64,000 nucleotides of DNA, from NCBI GenBank assembly GCA_964343605.1, contig CAYFKJ010000005.1, positions 434,001-498,000 on the forward strand, written 5' to 3'. A program made the position numbers and the translations under genes. This document shows positions 16,536 through 24,029 of the stretch, in pieces. This stretch comes from CAYFKJ01 sp964343605 (lineage in GTDB: Bacteria > Pseudomonadota > Alphaproteobacteria > UBA2966). Under the pieces are notes generated by a model. The model made no database searches. It saw only the letters and a list, made by a program, of their open reading frames with translations, and was not told the DNA's origin. Positions within the stretch are counted from its first letter, which is position 1, and the number at the start of each line of letters is the position of its first letter.

Positions 16536-18224
16536 ATGTCTGAAGTTACCCGAAAAGAAAAAATTGTTCTCTCGGCGACGTTCTTTGCCGCATTTTTGGT
16601 TCCGCCCATCGTCTACACCCTCTTCATCGGGATGGGAGAACTGGCCAATTCCGAAATCCGGCAGGGGATGTTCGACAATCCTCTCAAGGTCGTCGTTATC
16701 GGAACCGCATTCCTCATCGCCGGCTGGTATCTGAAGAAGAACATTTTCTCGAGCACGTTCGGCCAAAGGCTTGAGGAACGGGCCTATGTGAACAAGCTCT
16801 GCCGCGCCCATTTCTGGGGCACCGTCGCTTTTGTCGTCATTGGCCCCAACGGCGAACTCCTGGGCGTCGTTCAGGATCCCGTTGTTTACATCCTGTTGTG
16901 GATGTTGGTCGTGCCGATCCTTTTCGTGGTGAATTTGCCCTTCTTCATCTTCTTCAGGATCAAATTGCTGTCCGTGCGTCAGGGCATTTATCCGCAAAGA
17001 AACAGGATCGCGACGGAAGACGTTCTGAACTTCCTGCGCTTCAACGCCTATGCGCAGTGGGGTTCCGTGTTCCTGCTGGGGCTCGGGTTTATCCTGCCCG
17101 CGCTGAATTCGGAATTGCCCGCGTTGACGGCGGGACTTCTCGCGCGCAACGCCGTCATGTTCGGTCTGGTCGTCCTGGCCGTATCGACGATCGGTTACGT
17201 GATGATGAATAAGGCCTCCGGCAGTCTGGAACAGAACTTCAAGGAATTCAGGGAATCGACCCTGCGGGCGGAAAAAGCGTCGGAAGAGGCACGCCTGGCC
17301 GACGAGCGCCGGCAGGACGAAGCCCGCGAAGCGGAGGCGTTGCGTCAAAAGGACATCGAAGAAGCCGATAAGGCGAAGCGCGCGCAAATGTTGGAGCTTG
17401 CCGACGATTTCGAGGGCAGCGTCAAAAAACTCGTCGACGGTTTTTCCGTGGCCTTCGAAAAAATGTCGGCCACGTCCGACACGATGTCCGTCAACGCGGA
17501 CAAAGCCAATTCGCTGACGAGTACGGTTTCACTTGCCTCCGAAACGGCGAGCAACAGCGTAAATTCGGTTGCTTCCGCGTCGGAACAGCTATCTTCCTCG
17601 ATCAACGAGATCAGCCGCCAGGCCAATCAGGCGGCCGAAGTCGCCAGCGAGGCGGTATCCGAGACGGAGCGAACCAACGCGATGGTGACGAGCCTGGATG
17701 AAACCGCCGCAAAAATCGGCGACGTGGTCGGTCTGATCAACGACATTGCCGGACAGACTAATTTGCTCGCGTTGAACGCCACCATCGAGGCCGCCCGGGC
17801 CGGGGAAGCCGGCAAAGGTTTTTCGGTGGTTGCGTCGGAGGTCAAGAACCTTGCCACCCAAACCGCCAGCGCAACCGACGAAATCTCCGAACAAATCAAG
17901 ATGGTTCAGGACGAGACGGGAAACGCCGTCCGCGCGATCAAGGATATTTCCAGCACGATCGAAAAGATAAACGAGATCGCCGCCGGTATTTCCTCCGCCG
18001 TCCAGGAGCAGGGGGCAGCGACCGGCGAAATCAGCCGCAGCATCCTGCAGGCTGCGGAAAGCACACAGGAAGTCGCCAACAATATCGTGACGGTGAGCGA
18101 GGCTGCCAGTTCGACCGGCTCCTCCGCGACGGAAGTCAAGAAGGTAACGACCGATCTCTCGGACGACATCCTCAATCTGGACAACGAAGTTCGGCAGTTC
18201 CTCGATCGCGTTCGCAACGGTTGA
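16536..18224 (+). CDS. Methyl-accepting chemotaxis protein with multi-span membrane sensor
   Basis: A 562-residue chemoreceptor. Residues about 10-220 contain roughly five to six hydrophobic spans and almost no periplasmic domain; no HAMP domain is obvious. A charged coiled coil (about 225-290) links to the signalling domain (about 290-555) with the invariant hairpin tip DIAGQTNLLALNATIEAARAGEAGKGFSVVASEVK. It should bind CheA/CheW and control motility. An integral-membrane sensor suggests detection of membrane energetics or a lipid-soluble signal, but that is inference. A CheY-like receiver follows 135 bases downstream. Confidence 0.92.
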   Translation: MSEVTRKEKIVLSATFFAAFLVPPIVYTLFIGMGELANSEIRQGMFDNPLKVVVIGTAFLIAGWYLKKNIFSSTFGQRLEERAYVNKLCRAHFWGTVAFVVIGPNGELLGVVQDPVVYILLWMLVVPILFVVNLPFFIFFRIKLLSVRQGIYPQRNRIATEDVLNFLRFNAYAQWGSVFLLGLGFILPALNSELPALTAGLLARNAVMFGLVVLAVSTIGYVMMNKASGSLEQNFKEFRESTLRAEKASEEARLADERRQDEAREAEALRQKDIEEADKAKRAQMLELADDFEGSVKKLVDGFSVAFEKMSATSDTMSVNADKANSLTSTVSLASETASNSVNSVASASEQLSSSINEISRQANQAAEVASEAVSETERTNAMVTSLDETAAKIGDVVGLINDIAGQTNLLALNATIEAARAGEAGKGFSVVASEVKNLATQTASATDEISEQIKMVQDETGNAVRAIKDISSTIEKINEIAAGISSAVQEQGAATGEISRSILQAAESTQEVANNIVTVSEAASSTGSSATEVKKVTTDLSDDILNLDNEVRQFLDRVRNG

Positions 18225-18359
18225 GGAGCAGCGCACAGGGACAGCGCGCCGGATCCTGGCCGGTGCGCTCCCGCCTGCGGGTTCACGTTCCACCGGATTC
18301 GCGGGCGGGTCACCCATCCCCCTAATAGAGTTTATTAAGTAGAAATCGGGAGTAGGTCA

Positions 18360-18764
18360 GTGGCCAACATTCTGGTGATCGATGACGACGACGACGTTCG
18401 GCTCATGCTGGCGCAGGCGCTGGCCAAGGCGGGGCATCGGGTAATTCAGGCCCAAGGTGGAAATGAGGGAATCGAAATTTTGAGCCAGCATCCGATCGAC
18501 CTCGTTGTAACCGATATTGTCATGGAAGACGGCGAGGGTCTTGAGACGATCATCAAGCTAAGGGATAGCGGCAACTCGCTGCCGATTATCGCCATGTCCG
18601 GCGGCGGCCGCATTTCTAACTACGGCTATCTGAAAAGTGCTTCCGTCTTGGGCGCCGATTTGGTCTTGGGAAAGCCATTCGGACTGCAAAATCTTATCGA
18701 TGCTGTCGATAAACTGCTTGAAGGGCGGAATTGTGAATTGGCACCAGTTGAAATTGAACCGTAA
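18360..18764 (+). CDS. Single-domain CheY-like response regulator
   Basis: A 134-residue stand-alone receiver with GTG start at 18360, preceded by GGGAGTAGG. Acidic pocket D8-D12, phospho-acceptor D52 in DLVVTDIVMEDGEG, the Ser of IIAMSGGG and Lys of VLGKPFG are present. No output domain. Its location after a chemoreceptor and before a hybrid kinase suits a phosphorelay or chemotaxis adaptation role. Confidence 0.93.
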   Translation: MANILVIDDDDDVRLMLAQALAKAGHRVIQAQGGNEGIEILSQHPIDLVVTDIVMEDGEGLETIIKLRDSGNSLPIIAMSGGGRISNYGYLKSASVLGADLVLGKPFGLQNLIDAVDKLLEGRNCELAPVEIEP

Positions 18765-18986
18765 CTCGAATTGCCACTGACGGCGGATCGAGGCACGACG
18801 CGATTGGGGAGCACGTTGAAAAGAACATGCCGGCCTGCAGTTCCGGTAAATTGAGCGGGATGCTCTAACAGCCTCCGGGTCCACACTTCCGACAGTGCCG
18901 CTCCGCCGGTTTGGCAGGAATAAGATGGGGTTTAGTTCTATTATCGAGTCTCTAGGCGATGCGGTTACGTGGCGTTGGAGTCCCAA

Positions 18987-21143
18987 ATGAATGAGCGCTT
19001 TTCGCCCCTTCGAGTAGCAGTGATCTATGCCGTCTTTGGCGCGGCCTGGATTCTGTTCTCCGATTCCGTCCTTCATGCCCTGGTCCAGAACGCCGATCTC
19101 GAGAACAGATTGCAAACCGCAAAGGGGTGGTTGTTCATCGGCGTGACCGGGGGGCTGGTGTTTTGGCTGACGAGCCGGTTGGCGAACGAGCTGAATGACA
19201 ACAACGAGGAGCGGAAGGAGGCACTGGAGGCGCTGCGGGAAAGCCGTGACCAAATGCGACTGGTTACGGACAACCTCCCGGTCTTGATCGGCTATCTCGA
19301 CCAAGAGGGTCGGTACCGCTCCATCAACAAGACGGTCGAAAGCTGGTTCGCCCGGCCGGCGGACCAGATTCTGGGGCGCACGGCACGGGAAGTCCTGGGG
19401 CAGGATGCTCACGAGGCGGTTTGGCCGAACGTCGAAGCGGCCTTGAAGGGGACCGAGCAGAACATTGAACGCGTGGTCTCGTTTCCCGATAGCAGGACGC
19501 GCAACGTCGACATTACCTACGTTCCCGACATCGATGAATCGGGGTCGGTTCGAGGCTGTTTTGCGCTTGCCCTCGACATCACGAAGCGGAAGCGCGCCGA
19601 AGAAGCTCTTGCCGAGAGCGAGGCTCGGTTTCGCGCCTTTGTGGAGCACGCGCCGGAAGCGATCACGATGCTCGATGTCGACACCGGCTTATACGTTGAC
19701 GCCAATCCCAGGGCTGAAACCCTGCACGGGCTGGGGCGCGAGAAGCTGATCAACAAAATCGGTCCGGCTGATCTCAGTCCGGAGTACCAGCCGGACGGTC
19801 GCCTCTCCACGGATGCGGCAAGGGACTACTTGAAAAGAGCCCTTCATGGGGAGTTTCCCAAGTTCGAATGGATGCACGTGACGCCCGACGGCAAGGAGAC
19901 GCTATGCGAGGTCAGCCTCGTCAAATTGCCCGATCCGCAGCGCAATCTGGTGCGCGCCAGCATTGCCGATATCACGGAACGCAAAGCCGCCGATGAACGT
20001 CTTCGCCAGGCCCAGAAAATGGAAGCGGTGGGTCAGCTTACCGGCGGCGTCGCCCATGATTTCAACAACCTTCTGGCCGTCATGAGCGGCCACGCGGAGA
20101 TGCTTGAACTCCGTGCCGGCGATGATGATCAGCTTCTTTCCGGCCTCGGGGCGATAAGGCGGTCGGTGATGCGCGGGGCGTCCTTGACGCAACGTCTGTT
20201 GGCGTTCTCGCGAAAGCAACCGCTTATGCCCATCTCTGCTGACATTGCTGAAATGGCTCACGGTCTTGAGGAATTGTTCCAGCGCACCCTCGGGGAAACG
20301 ATTGATCTGAACGTCGGCTTTGAAGAAGACCTCTGGGCCGCGACGGTTGATCCAAATCAGTTGGAGAACGCCATGCTCAACCTGGCAATCAACGCCCGGG
20401 ATGCCATGCCCGACGGTGGCACGCTGTCCATTCGGGGAGCCAATGTGGTGCTGGGCGACGCCCACGCGGGGCAGGGTGAAGACATCTTGCCGGGGGACTA
20501 CGTCCAGATATCGGTCAGCGATACCGGTTGCGGCATGACGAGGGAGAACCTGAAGAAGGCGATCGAACCATTTTTCACCACCAAGGGCGTCGGCAAAGGC
20601 AGCGGTCTCGGCCTCAGCATGGTCTACGGCTTCGCCAAACAATCCGGTGGGCACATGGCGATCGACAGCGAGGTCGGACGAGGCACGACGGTCAAACTCT
20701 TCCTGCCGCGATCCCAGGACGAAGTATCTCCCATAGGTGTCACGGATGCGATCCAGCCGCCCGCCGGCGGGTCGGAATGGATTTTGGTGGTGGAGGATGA
20801 CCCGAACGTCCGGGAAATTCCCGTGACGACGTTCCTTAATCAGGGATACCAGGTAATCGAGGCAGCGGATGGCGAGGCTGCAATCGCGTGCCTGAGAGAA
20901 GGCCAACGCATTGACCTGATATTTACCGATCTGGTCTTGCCGGGCGGCATGAACGGCGTCGAAATCGCAAAGGAGGCCAAGCGAATTCAGCCAAACATCA
21001 AAGTTATTTATGCCACGGGCTACGTCGACAACGAGGTGATGAAAAAGGGCGAACTCGAGCCGGGAGCGACATTGGTAAGCAAGCCGTACGAACTCGTCCG
21101 ACTGCTGAAATTGGTGCGCGACGTCCTTGACGGTGTCGCCTGA
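18987..21143 (+). CDS. Hybrid sensor histidine kinase (TM-PAS-PAS-HisKA-HATPase-REC)
   Basis: A 718-residue hybrid kinase. Two membrane spans near the N-terminus (about 10-30 and 48-65), two PAS domains (about 85-205 and 210-335), phospho-acceptor H357 in QLTGGVAHDFNNLLAV, ATPase domain with N-box NLAINARDAMPDGG and G-boxes DTGCGM and GKGSGLGLSMVYG, and a C-terminal receiver with D648 in IFTDLVLPGGMNG. ATG 18987 is preferred over GTG 18969 because GGAG lies six bases before it. It probably autophosphorylates and passes phosphate internally; the adjacent CheY-like receiver (18360) could be an output. Confidence 0.92.
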   Translation: MNERFSPLRVAVIYAVFGAAWILFSDSVLHALVQNADLENRLQTAKGWLFIGVTGGLVFWLTSRLANELNDNNEERKEALEALRESRDQMRLVTDNLPVLIGYLDQEGRYRSINKTVESWFARPADQILGRTAREVLGQDAHEAVWPNVEAALKGTEQNIERVVSFPDSRTRNVDITYVPDIDESGSVRGCFALALDITKRKRAEEALAESEARFRAFVEHAPEAITMLDVDTGLYVDANPRAETLHGLGREKLINKIGPADLSPEYQPDGRLSTDAARDYLKRALHGEFPKFEWMHVTPDGKETLCEVSLVKLPDPQRNLVRASIADITERKAADERLRQAQKMEAVGQLTGGVAHDFNNLLAVMSGHAEMLELRAGDDDQLLSGLGAIRRSVMRGASLTQRLLAFSRKQPLMPISADIAEMAHGLEELFQRTLGETIDLNVGFEEDLWAATVDPNQLENAMLNLAINARDAMPDGGTLSIRGANVVLGDAHAGQGEDILPGDYVQISVSDTGCGMTRENLKKAIEPFFTTKGVGKGSGLGLSMVYGFAKQSGGHMAIDSEVGRGTTVKLFLPRSQDEVSPIGVTDAIQPPAGGSEWILVVEDDPNVREIPVTTFLNQGYQVIEAADGEAAIACLREGQRIDLIFTDLVLPGGMNGVEIAKEAKRIQPNIKVIYATGYVDNEVMKKGELEPGATLVSKPYELVRLLKLVRDVLDGVA

Positions 21144-21214
21144 TGACATCGTACGTCCATGGTTTTTCGGCTGCCTGAGGCCGACGCCAAACGGCATCGA
21201 CCTAGCCGGGCCGT

Positions 21215-21625
21215 TCATCCGCTCACGTAAGTTTTGTTGCCTTGGAAAAAGTAGCGATAGAGATCGAAGCAGTCGATGACGACGCAAATCGACATCAGCA
21301 GCAGGCTGTATACCGACCAGATTCCGAACAGGGACAGTTCAACACCCGCGGCGACCTTCATGCCAAGAAGGGCGATGGCAGGCAGAAACACGACGTGGCA
21401 GACCGCCATCAGCCGCGTTAGCGAGTGCCGCTTGTAGATTTGCGTGGCGATCAGGAGCGAAACCAGGATGCCGAACACCACGGCCCCGCCCTCAATCGTA
21501 TTCACGAACCACAGTCCGCCCAGCAAGGTCGGCACATTGAGCATAAAGCCCCACGCGCTGAGCAATTTGGAACGGCTGGTGATTTCGCGCCGCATCGTAA
21601 TGAAATCTGCAATGGGATTGAACAT
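21215..21625 (-). CDS. Hypothetical four-span membrane protein
   Basis: A 136-residue protein I cannot assign to a family. Four hydrophobic segments (about 25-42, 48-62, 72-90, 98-120) dominate it, with a charged N-terminus (ITMRREITSRSK) and a short polar tail. Convergent with the hybrid kinase upstream. Codon usage resembles its neighbours and the initiation region is reasonable, so it is likely real. No function proposed. Confidence 0.65.
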   Translation of the reverse strand: MFNPIADFITMRREITSRSKLLSAWGFMLNVPTLLGGLWFVNTIEGGAVVFGILVSLLIATQIYKRHSLTRLMAVCHVVFLPAIALLGMKVAAGVELSLFGIWSVYSLLLMSICVVIDCFDLYRYFFQGNKTYVSG

Positions 21626-21802
21626 CCTGCCCCCCGGCTATTCGACCTTTGAATAGTTAACCAGCAATATAGCTAGGGCGCGACATACTGATCTTCCATT
21701 TCATCGAGGCACTCCGGCCAGAATTCTGAGAGGAATCCCACTGCCTCTTCCTCGGAGATTGTCTAATCTAACGCCGATGCCGATTAGCTGGGAGAGAGCT
21801 TG

Positions 21803-22726
21803 ATGACGGGTGCCGAAACGAAGGAAGTCATAGGATTTATCGGCCTGGGCGGTATGGGCCGCGGCTTGGTGAAAAACCTCCTGAAACACGGGTACGACGT
21901 GGCCGTCCACGATATCGATCCGGCGGCGGTGGCCGGCGCCGTCGAGCTGGGGGCCGGCGCCGCCGAAGACGTTTCGGCCCTGGCGGCTGGCGTGGATGTC
22001 CTGGCGGTCTGCGTAACAACGGCTGAAGCCGTCCAAAGCATCATGCTGGGTGAAAACGGCGCTCTGGGACGCATGAAGGAAGGCGCGGTGTTGTTGGATC
22101 ACACAACCACTTCTCCGGCGCATGTGGAAACGATGGGAGCGGCCTGCAAGGCGGCCGGTGTCGACTATTGCGAAGCGCCCATGACCCGCACCCCGGCGCA
22201 CGCCGACCGCGGCGAAGTCAATGTTCTTTATGGCGGCACGGAGGGACTGCTCGACCGGCTGCAGCCGGTTTTCAATGCCTATGCGGAAAACGTCTTTCAC
22301 GTCGGACCGGCGGGACACGCTATCCGGCTGAAGCTCATTCACAACTACATCGCCTTTGCCAATGTCGCCGCCTGGTGCGAAGGGTTCGCCCTGGCGGCAC
22401 GGGACGGACTCGACATGTCCAAGGTCATCGAGATCATCTCAGCTGCCGGCGGTCGAAGCGGCATGATGGATATTTATGGCGCCTCGACCCTGGCGCGGGA
22501 CTTCACGCCGCACATGTCTCTGGACAACGCCGAAAAGGATGTTCGCTACTATGCGGAATGGCTGGCCTCCACCGGCCTGCCGACGGCGGCGGCCGAAGCC
22601 GTTCACGGAACCTATGTCGAGGCGTCCCGTCAGGGACATGGCGGGGAGGGTTGCACCGCCATCATCAAAACTTACGAGAAACTGTCGGGCGTCGAAGCGC
22701 GTTTCGAGGATTCCGGCGGGAACTAG
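21803..22726 (+). CDS. NAD(P)-dependent 3-hydroxyisobutyrate-dehydrogenase-family enzyme
   Basis: A 307-residue beta-hydroxyacid dehydrogenase. N-terminal Rossmann motif GFIGLGGMGRGLVKNLL, linker VLLDHTTTSPAHVETM, substrate loop DYCEAPMTRTPAHADRG and the catalytic Lys helix IRLKLIHNYIAF, each in the expected order. Members oxidise 3-hydroxyisobutyrate, tartronate semialdehyde or related compounds; the altered substrate loop (MTRTPAHA rather than VSGG) means the substrate should not be assumed. Ends ten bases before the convergent TetR gene. Confidence 0.88.
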   Translation: MTGAETKEVIGFIGLGGMGRGLVKNLLKHGYDVAVHDIDPAAVAGAVELGAGAAEDVSALAAGVDVLAVCVTTAEAVQSIMLGENGALGRMKEGAVLLDHTTTSPAHVETMGAACKAAGVDYCEAPMTRTPAHADRGEVNVLYGGTEGLLDRLQPVFNAYAENVFHVGPAGHAIRLKLIHNYIAFANVAAWCEGFALAARDGLDMSKVIEIISAAGGRSGMMDIYGASTLARDFTPHMSLDNAEKDVRYYAEWLASTGLPTAAAEAVHGTYVEASRQGHGGEGCTAIIKTYEKLSGVEARFEDSGGN

Positions 22727-22736
22727 GCTGGGTTGT

Positions 22737-23396
22737 CTATCGGTTCGCCAGCCCATTCATCAGATCGACCAGGGTTAGCGTCAGGAAGGCCGTCGAATCG
22801 ACCTTGAAGCCCGCCATTTCAGGGCGTTCCATAATCTTGGCGACAACCGGTGCGGGATCGGCTGTCGGTTGCAAGCCCATCAACAGCGCGTGTGCCGTGA
22901 TCAGAAGCCGCATGCCCTCACTGGCATTCAGGAAGGGCAGCCGCTCCTCCAACAGTCCGGCCGTGTAGACCGAGCGGCGAATGAGCGCCTGCTTAAACTC
23001 GAGAACGGTGTCGTAGTCGACGTTCTGCTCCAGCACTGAGTGCGTGATCGCGGCCAGTCTGGGGAAGTCCGAATCATCGGTCAATGAGGCGGCGAGCGCT
23101 TGTGCCACCTCGGGAACGGAACCTGGGATCGGCATGTCGAGCAGCGTCCGGTCAAGCTGATCGAAGGAATTTTCGTATCCTGATCTCAAAACCTCGAGGA
23201 ACACTTCTTCCTTGGTCTTGAAGTAGATGTAGACGGTGCCCTTGGCGATGCCGGATTGCCGGGCGATTTCCGCCATGCTGATGTCGTCGAAGGAGGCGTC
23301 GGCGAAAAGAGCCGTCGCGGCATGGAGAATCGTTTGACGCCGGGCTTCCTTCTGTTCGCCCCGGACAGCCCTTTTTCCGGCAGTTAAAACAACCAT
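22737..23396 (-). CDS. TetR-family repressor of the divergent iorAB-type operon
   Basis: A 219-residue regulator. The helix-turn-helix is typical: RQTILHAATALFADASFDDISMAEIARQ continuing with SGIAKGTVYIYFKTKEEVF at about residues 20-65; the C-terminal ligand domain is unassigned. ATG 23396 is favoured over one at 23408 because GAGG (23406-23403 on this strand) lies six bases upstream of it and because an operator copy (23400-23412) would otherwise cover coding sequence. Palindromes of the same type occur in the promoter of the divergent molybdoenzyme genes, so autoregulation plus control of that operon is a well-supported inference. Confidence 0.9.
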   Translation of the reverse strand: MVVLTAGKRAVRGEQKEARRQTILHAATALFADASFDDISMAEIARQSGIAKGTVYIYFKTKEEVFLEVLRSGYENSFDQLDRTLLDMPIPGSVPEVAQALAASLTDDSDFPRLAAITHSVLEQNVDYDTVLEFKQALIRRSVYTAGLLEERLPFLNASEGMRLLITAHALLMGLQPTADPAPVVAKIMERPEMAGFKVDSTAFLTLTLVDLMNGLANR

Positions 23397-23399
23397 AAA

Positions 23400-23412
23400 T
23401 GACCTCAAGTCG
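23400..23412. promoter_or_regulatory. Operator copy 1 (TetR own start)
   Basis: TGACCTCAAGTCG, an imperfect 13-base palindrome, lies immediately upstream of the tetR start codon and overlaps its Shine-Dalgarno. It matches the two copies near the divergent operon at most positions (consensus TGACCYYNRGTCA). Confidence 0.6.
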
Positions 23413-23499
23413 ATTATTACAAAGATATAATTTAAATCTAACCCTTTGTCAAATAATAATATTTCAAGATAATCTGAAAAATTTGTAGTTTCTTGCCCC

Positions 23500-23526
23500 T
23501 TGACATGACCCCTGGTCAGTTATAAA
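23500..23526 (+). promoter_or_regulatory. Promoter of the iorAB-type operon
   Basis: A near-consensus -35 TTGACA (23500-23505) and a -10-like TATAAA (23521-23526) with a 15-base spacer. The spacer is filled by operator copy 2 and operator copy 3 begins at the -10, the arrangement expected for repression by promoter occlusion. Confidence 0.6.
23506..23518. promoter_or_regulatory. Operator copy 2 (TGACCCCTGGTCA)
   Basis: Near-perfect 13-base palindrome with arms TGACC/GGTCA lying between the -35 and -10 boxes. Its start is exactly 21 bases from operator copy 3, two helical turns, so two dimers could bind on the same face of the DNA. Confidence 0.65.
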
Positions 23527-23539
23527 TGACCTTAAGTCA
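23527..23539. promoter_or_regulatory. Operator copy 3 (TGACCTTAAGTCA)
   Basis: Thirteen-base palindrome directly after the -10 box and 26 bases before the iorA-like ATG. Together with copies 1 and 2 it defines a shared sequence restricted to this divergent region. Confidence 0.65.
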
Positions 23540-23564
23540 GTTAAAATGCCAGGGAGGCGACAAT

Positions 23565-24029
23565 ATGAAGATTACCGTGAACGGACGCGTCCGCCAGATT
23601 GACGCTGATGCGGAAACGCCGCTGCTCTGGGTTTTGCGCGAGAACCTGGGCATGACCGGCACGAAGTACGGTTGCGGCGTCGCGGCCTGCGGCGCCTGCA
23701 CGGTTCACATCGATGGCGTCGCGGTGCGCTCCTGCCAAACCCCCGTCGGTGAGGTCTCAGGAGAGGTTACGACGATCGAAGGCCTCGGCACGCCGCACTC
23801 CCTGCACGCGGTCCAAAAAGCCTGGATCGACCACCAAGTGGCCCAATGCGGCTACTGCCAATCGGGCCAGATCATGCAGGCGGCATCGCTCTTGGCGGAA
23901 ACGGCAGAGCCGACGGATGCCCAGATCGACGAGGCCATGTCCGGAAATCTCTGCCGTTGCGGTACCTACCCGAGAATCCGGGAAGCCGTAAAGACCGCTG
24001 CCGCCGACCTGAAGGGGGCGTCGTCATGA
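23565..24029 (+). CDS. iorA: [2Fe-2S] subunit of aldehyde/isoquinoline oxidoreductase
   Basis: A 154-residue electron-transfer subunit with two iron-sulfur clusters. The plant-type cluster ligands are in KYGCGVAACGACTVH plus SCQTP; the second cluster ligands are in CGYCQSGQIMQA and GNLCRCGTYPRIR. ATG 23565 follows AGGGAGG (23551-23557) and is the start of the conserved MKITVNGR. It passes electrons from the molybdenum subunit to an external acceptor; no FAD subunit is encoded, as in IorAB-type enzymes. Stop and next start overlap (ATGA). Confidence 0.93.
   Translation: MKITVNGRVRQIDADAETPLLWVLRENLGMTGTKYGCGVAACGACTVHIDGVAVRSCQTPVGEVSGEVTTIEGLGTPHSLHAVQKAWIDHQVAQCGYCQSGQIMQAASLLAETAEPTDAQIDEAMSGNLCRCGTYPRIREAVKTAAADLKGASS

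Noticed and set aside
16236..17387. 383-codon open frame opposite the chemoreceptor
   Set aside because: No ribosome-binding site or motif; the receptor coding sequence is convincing.
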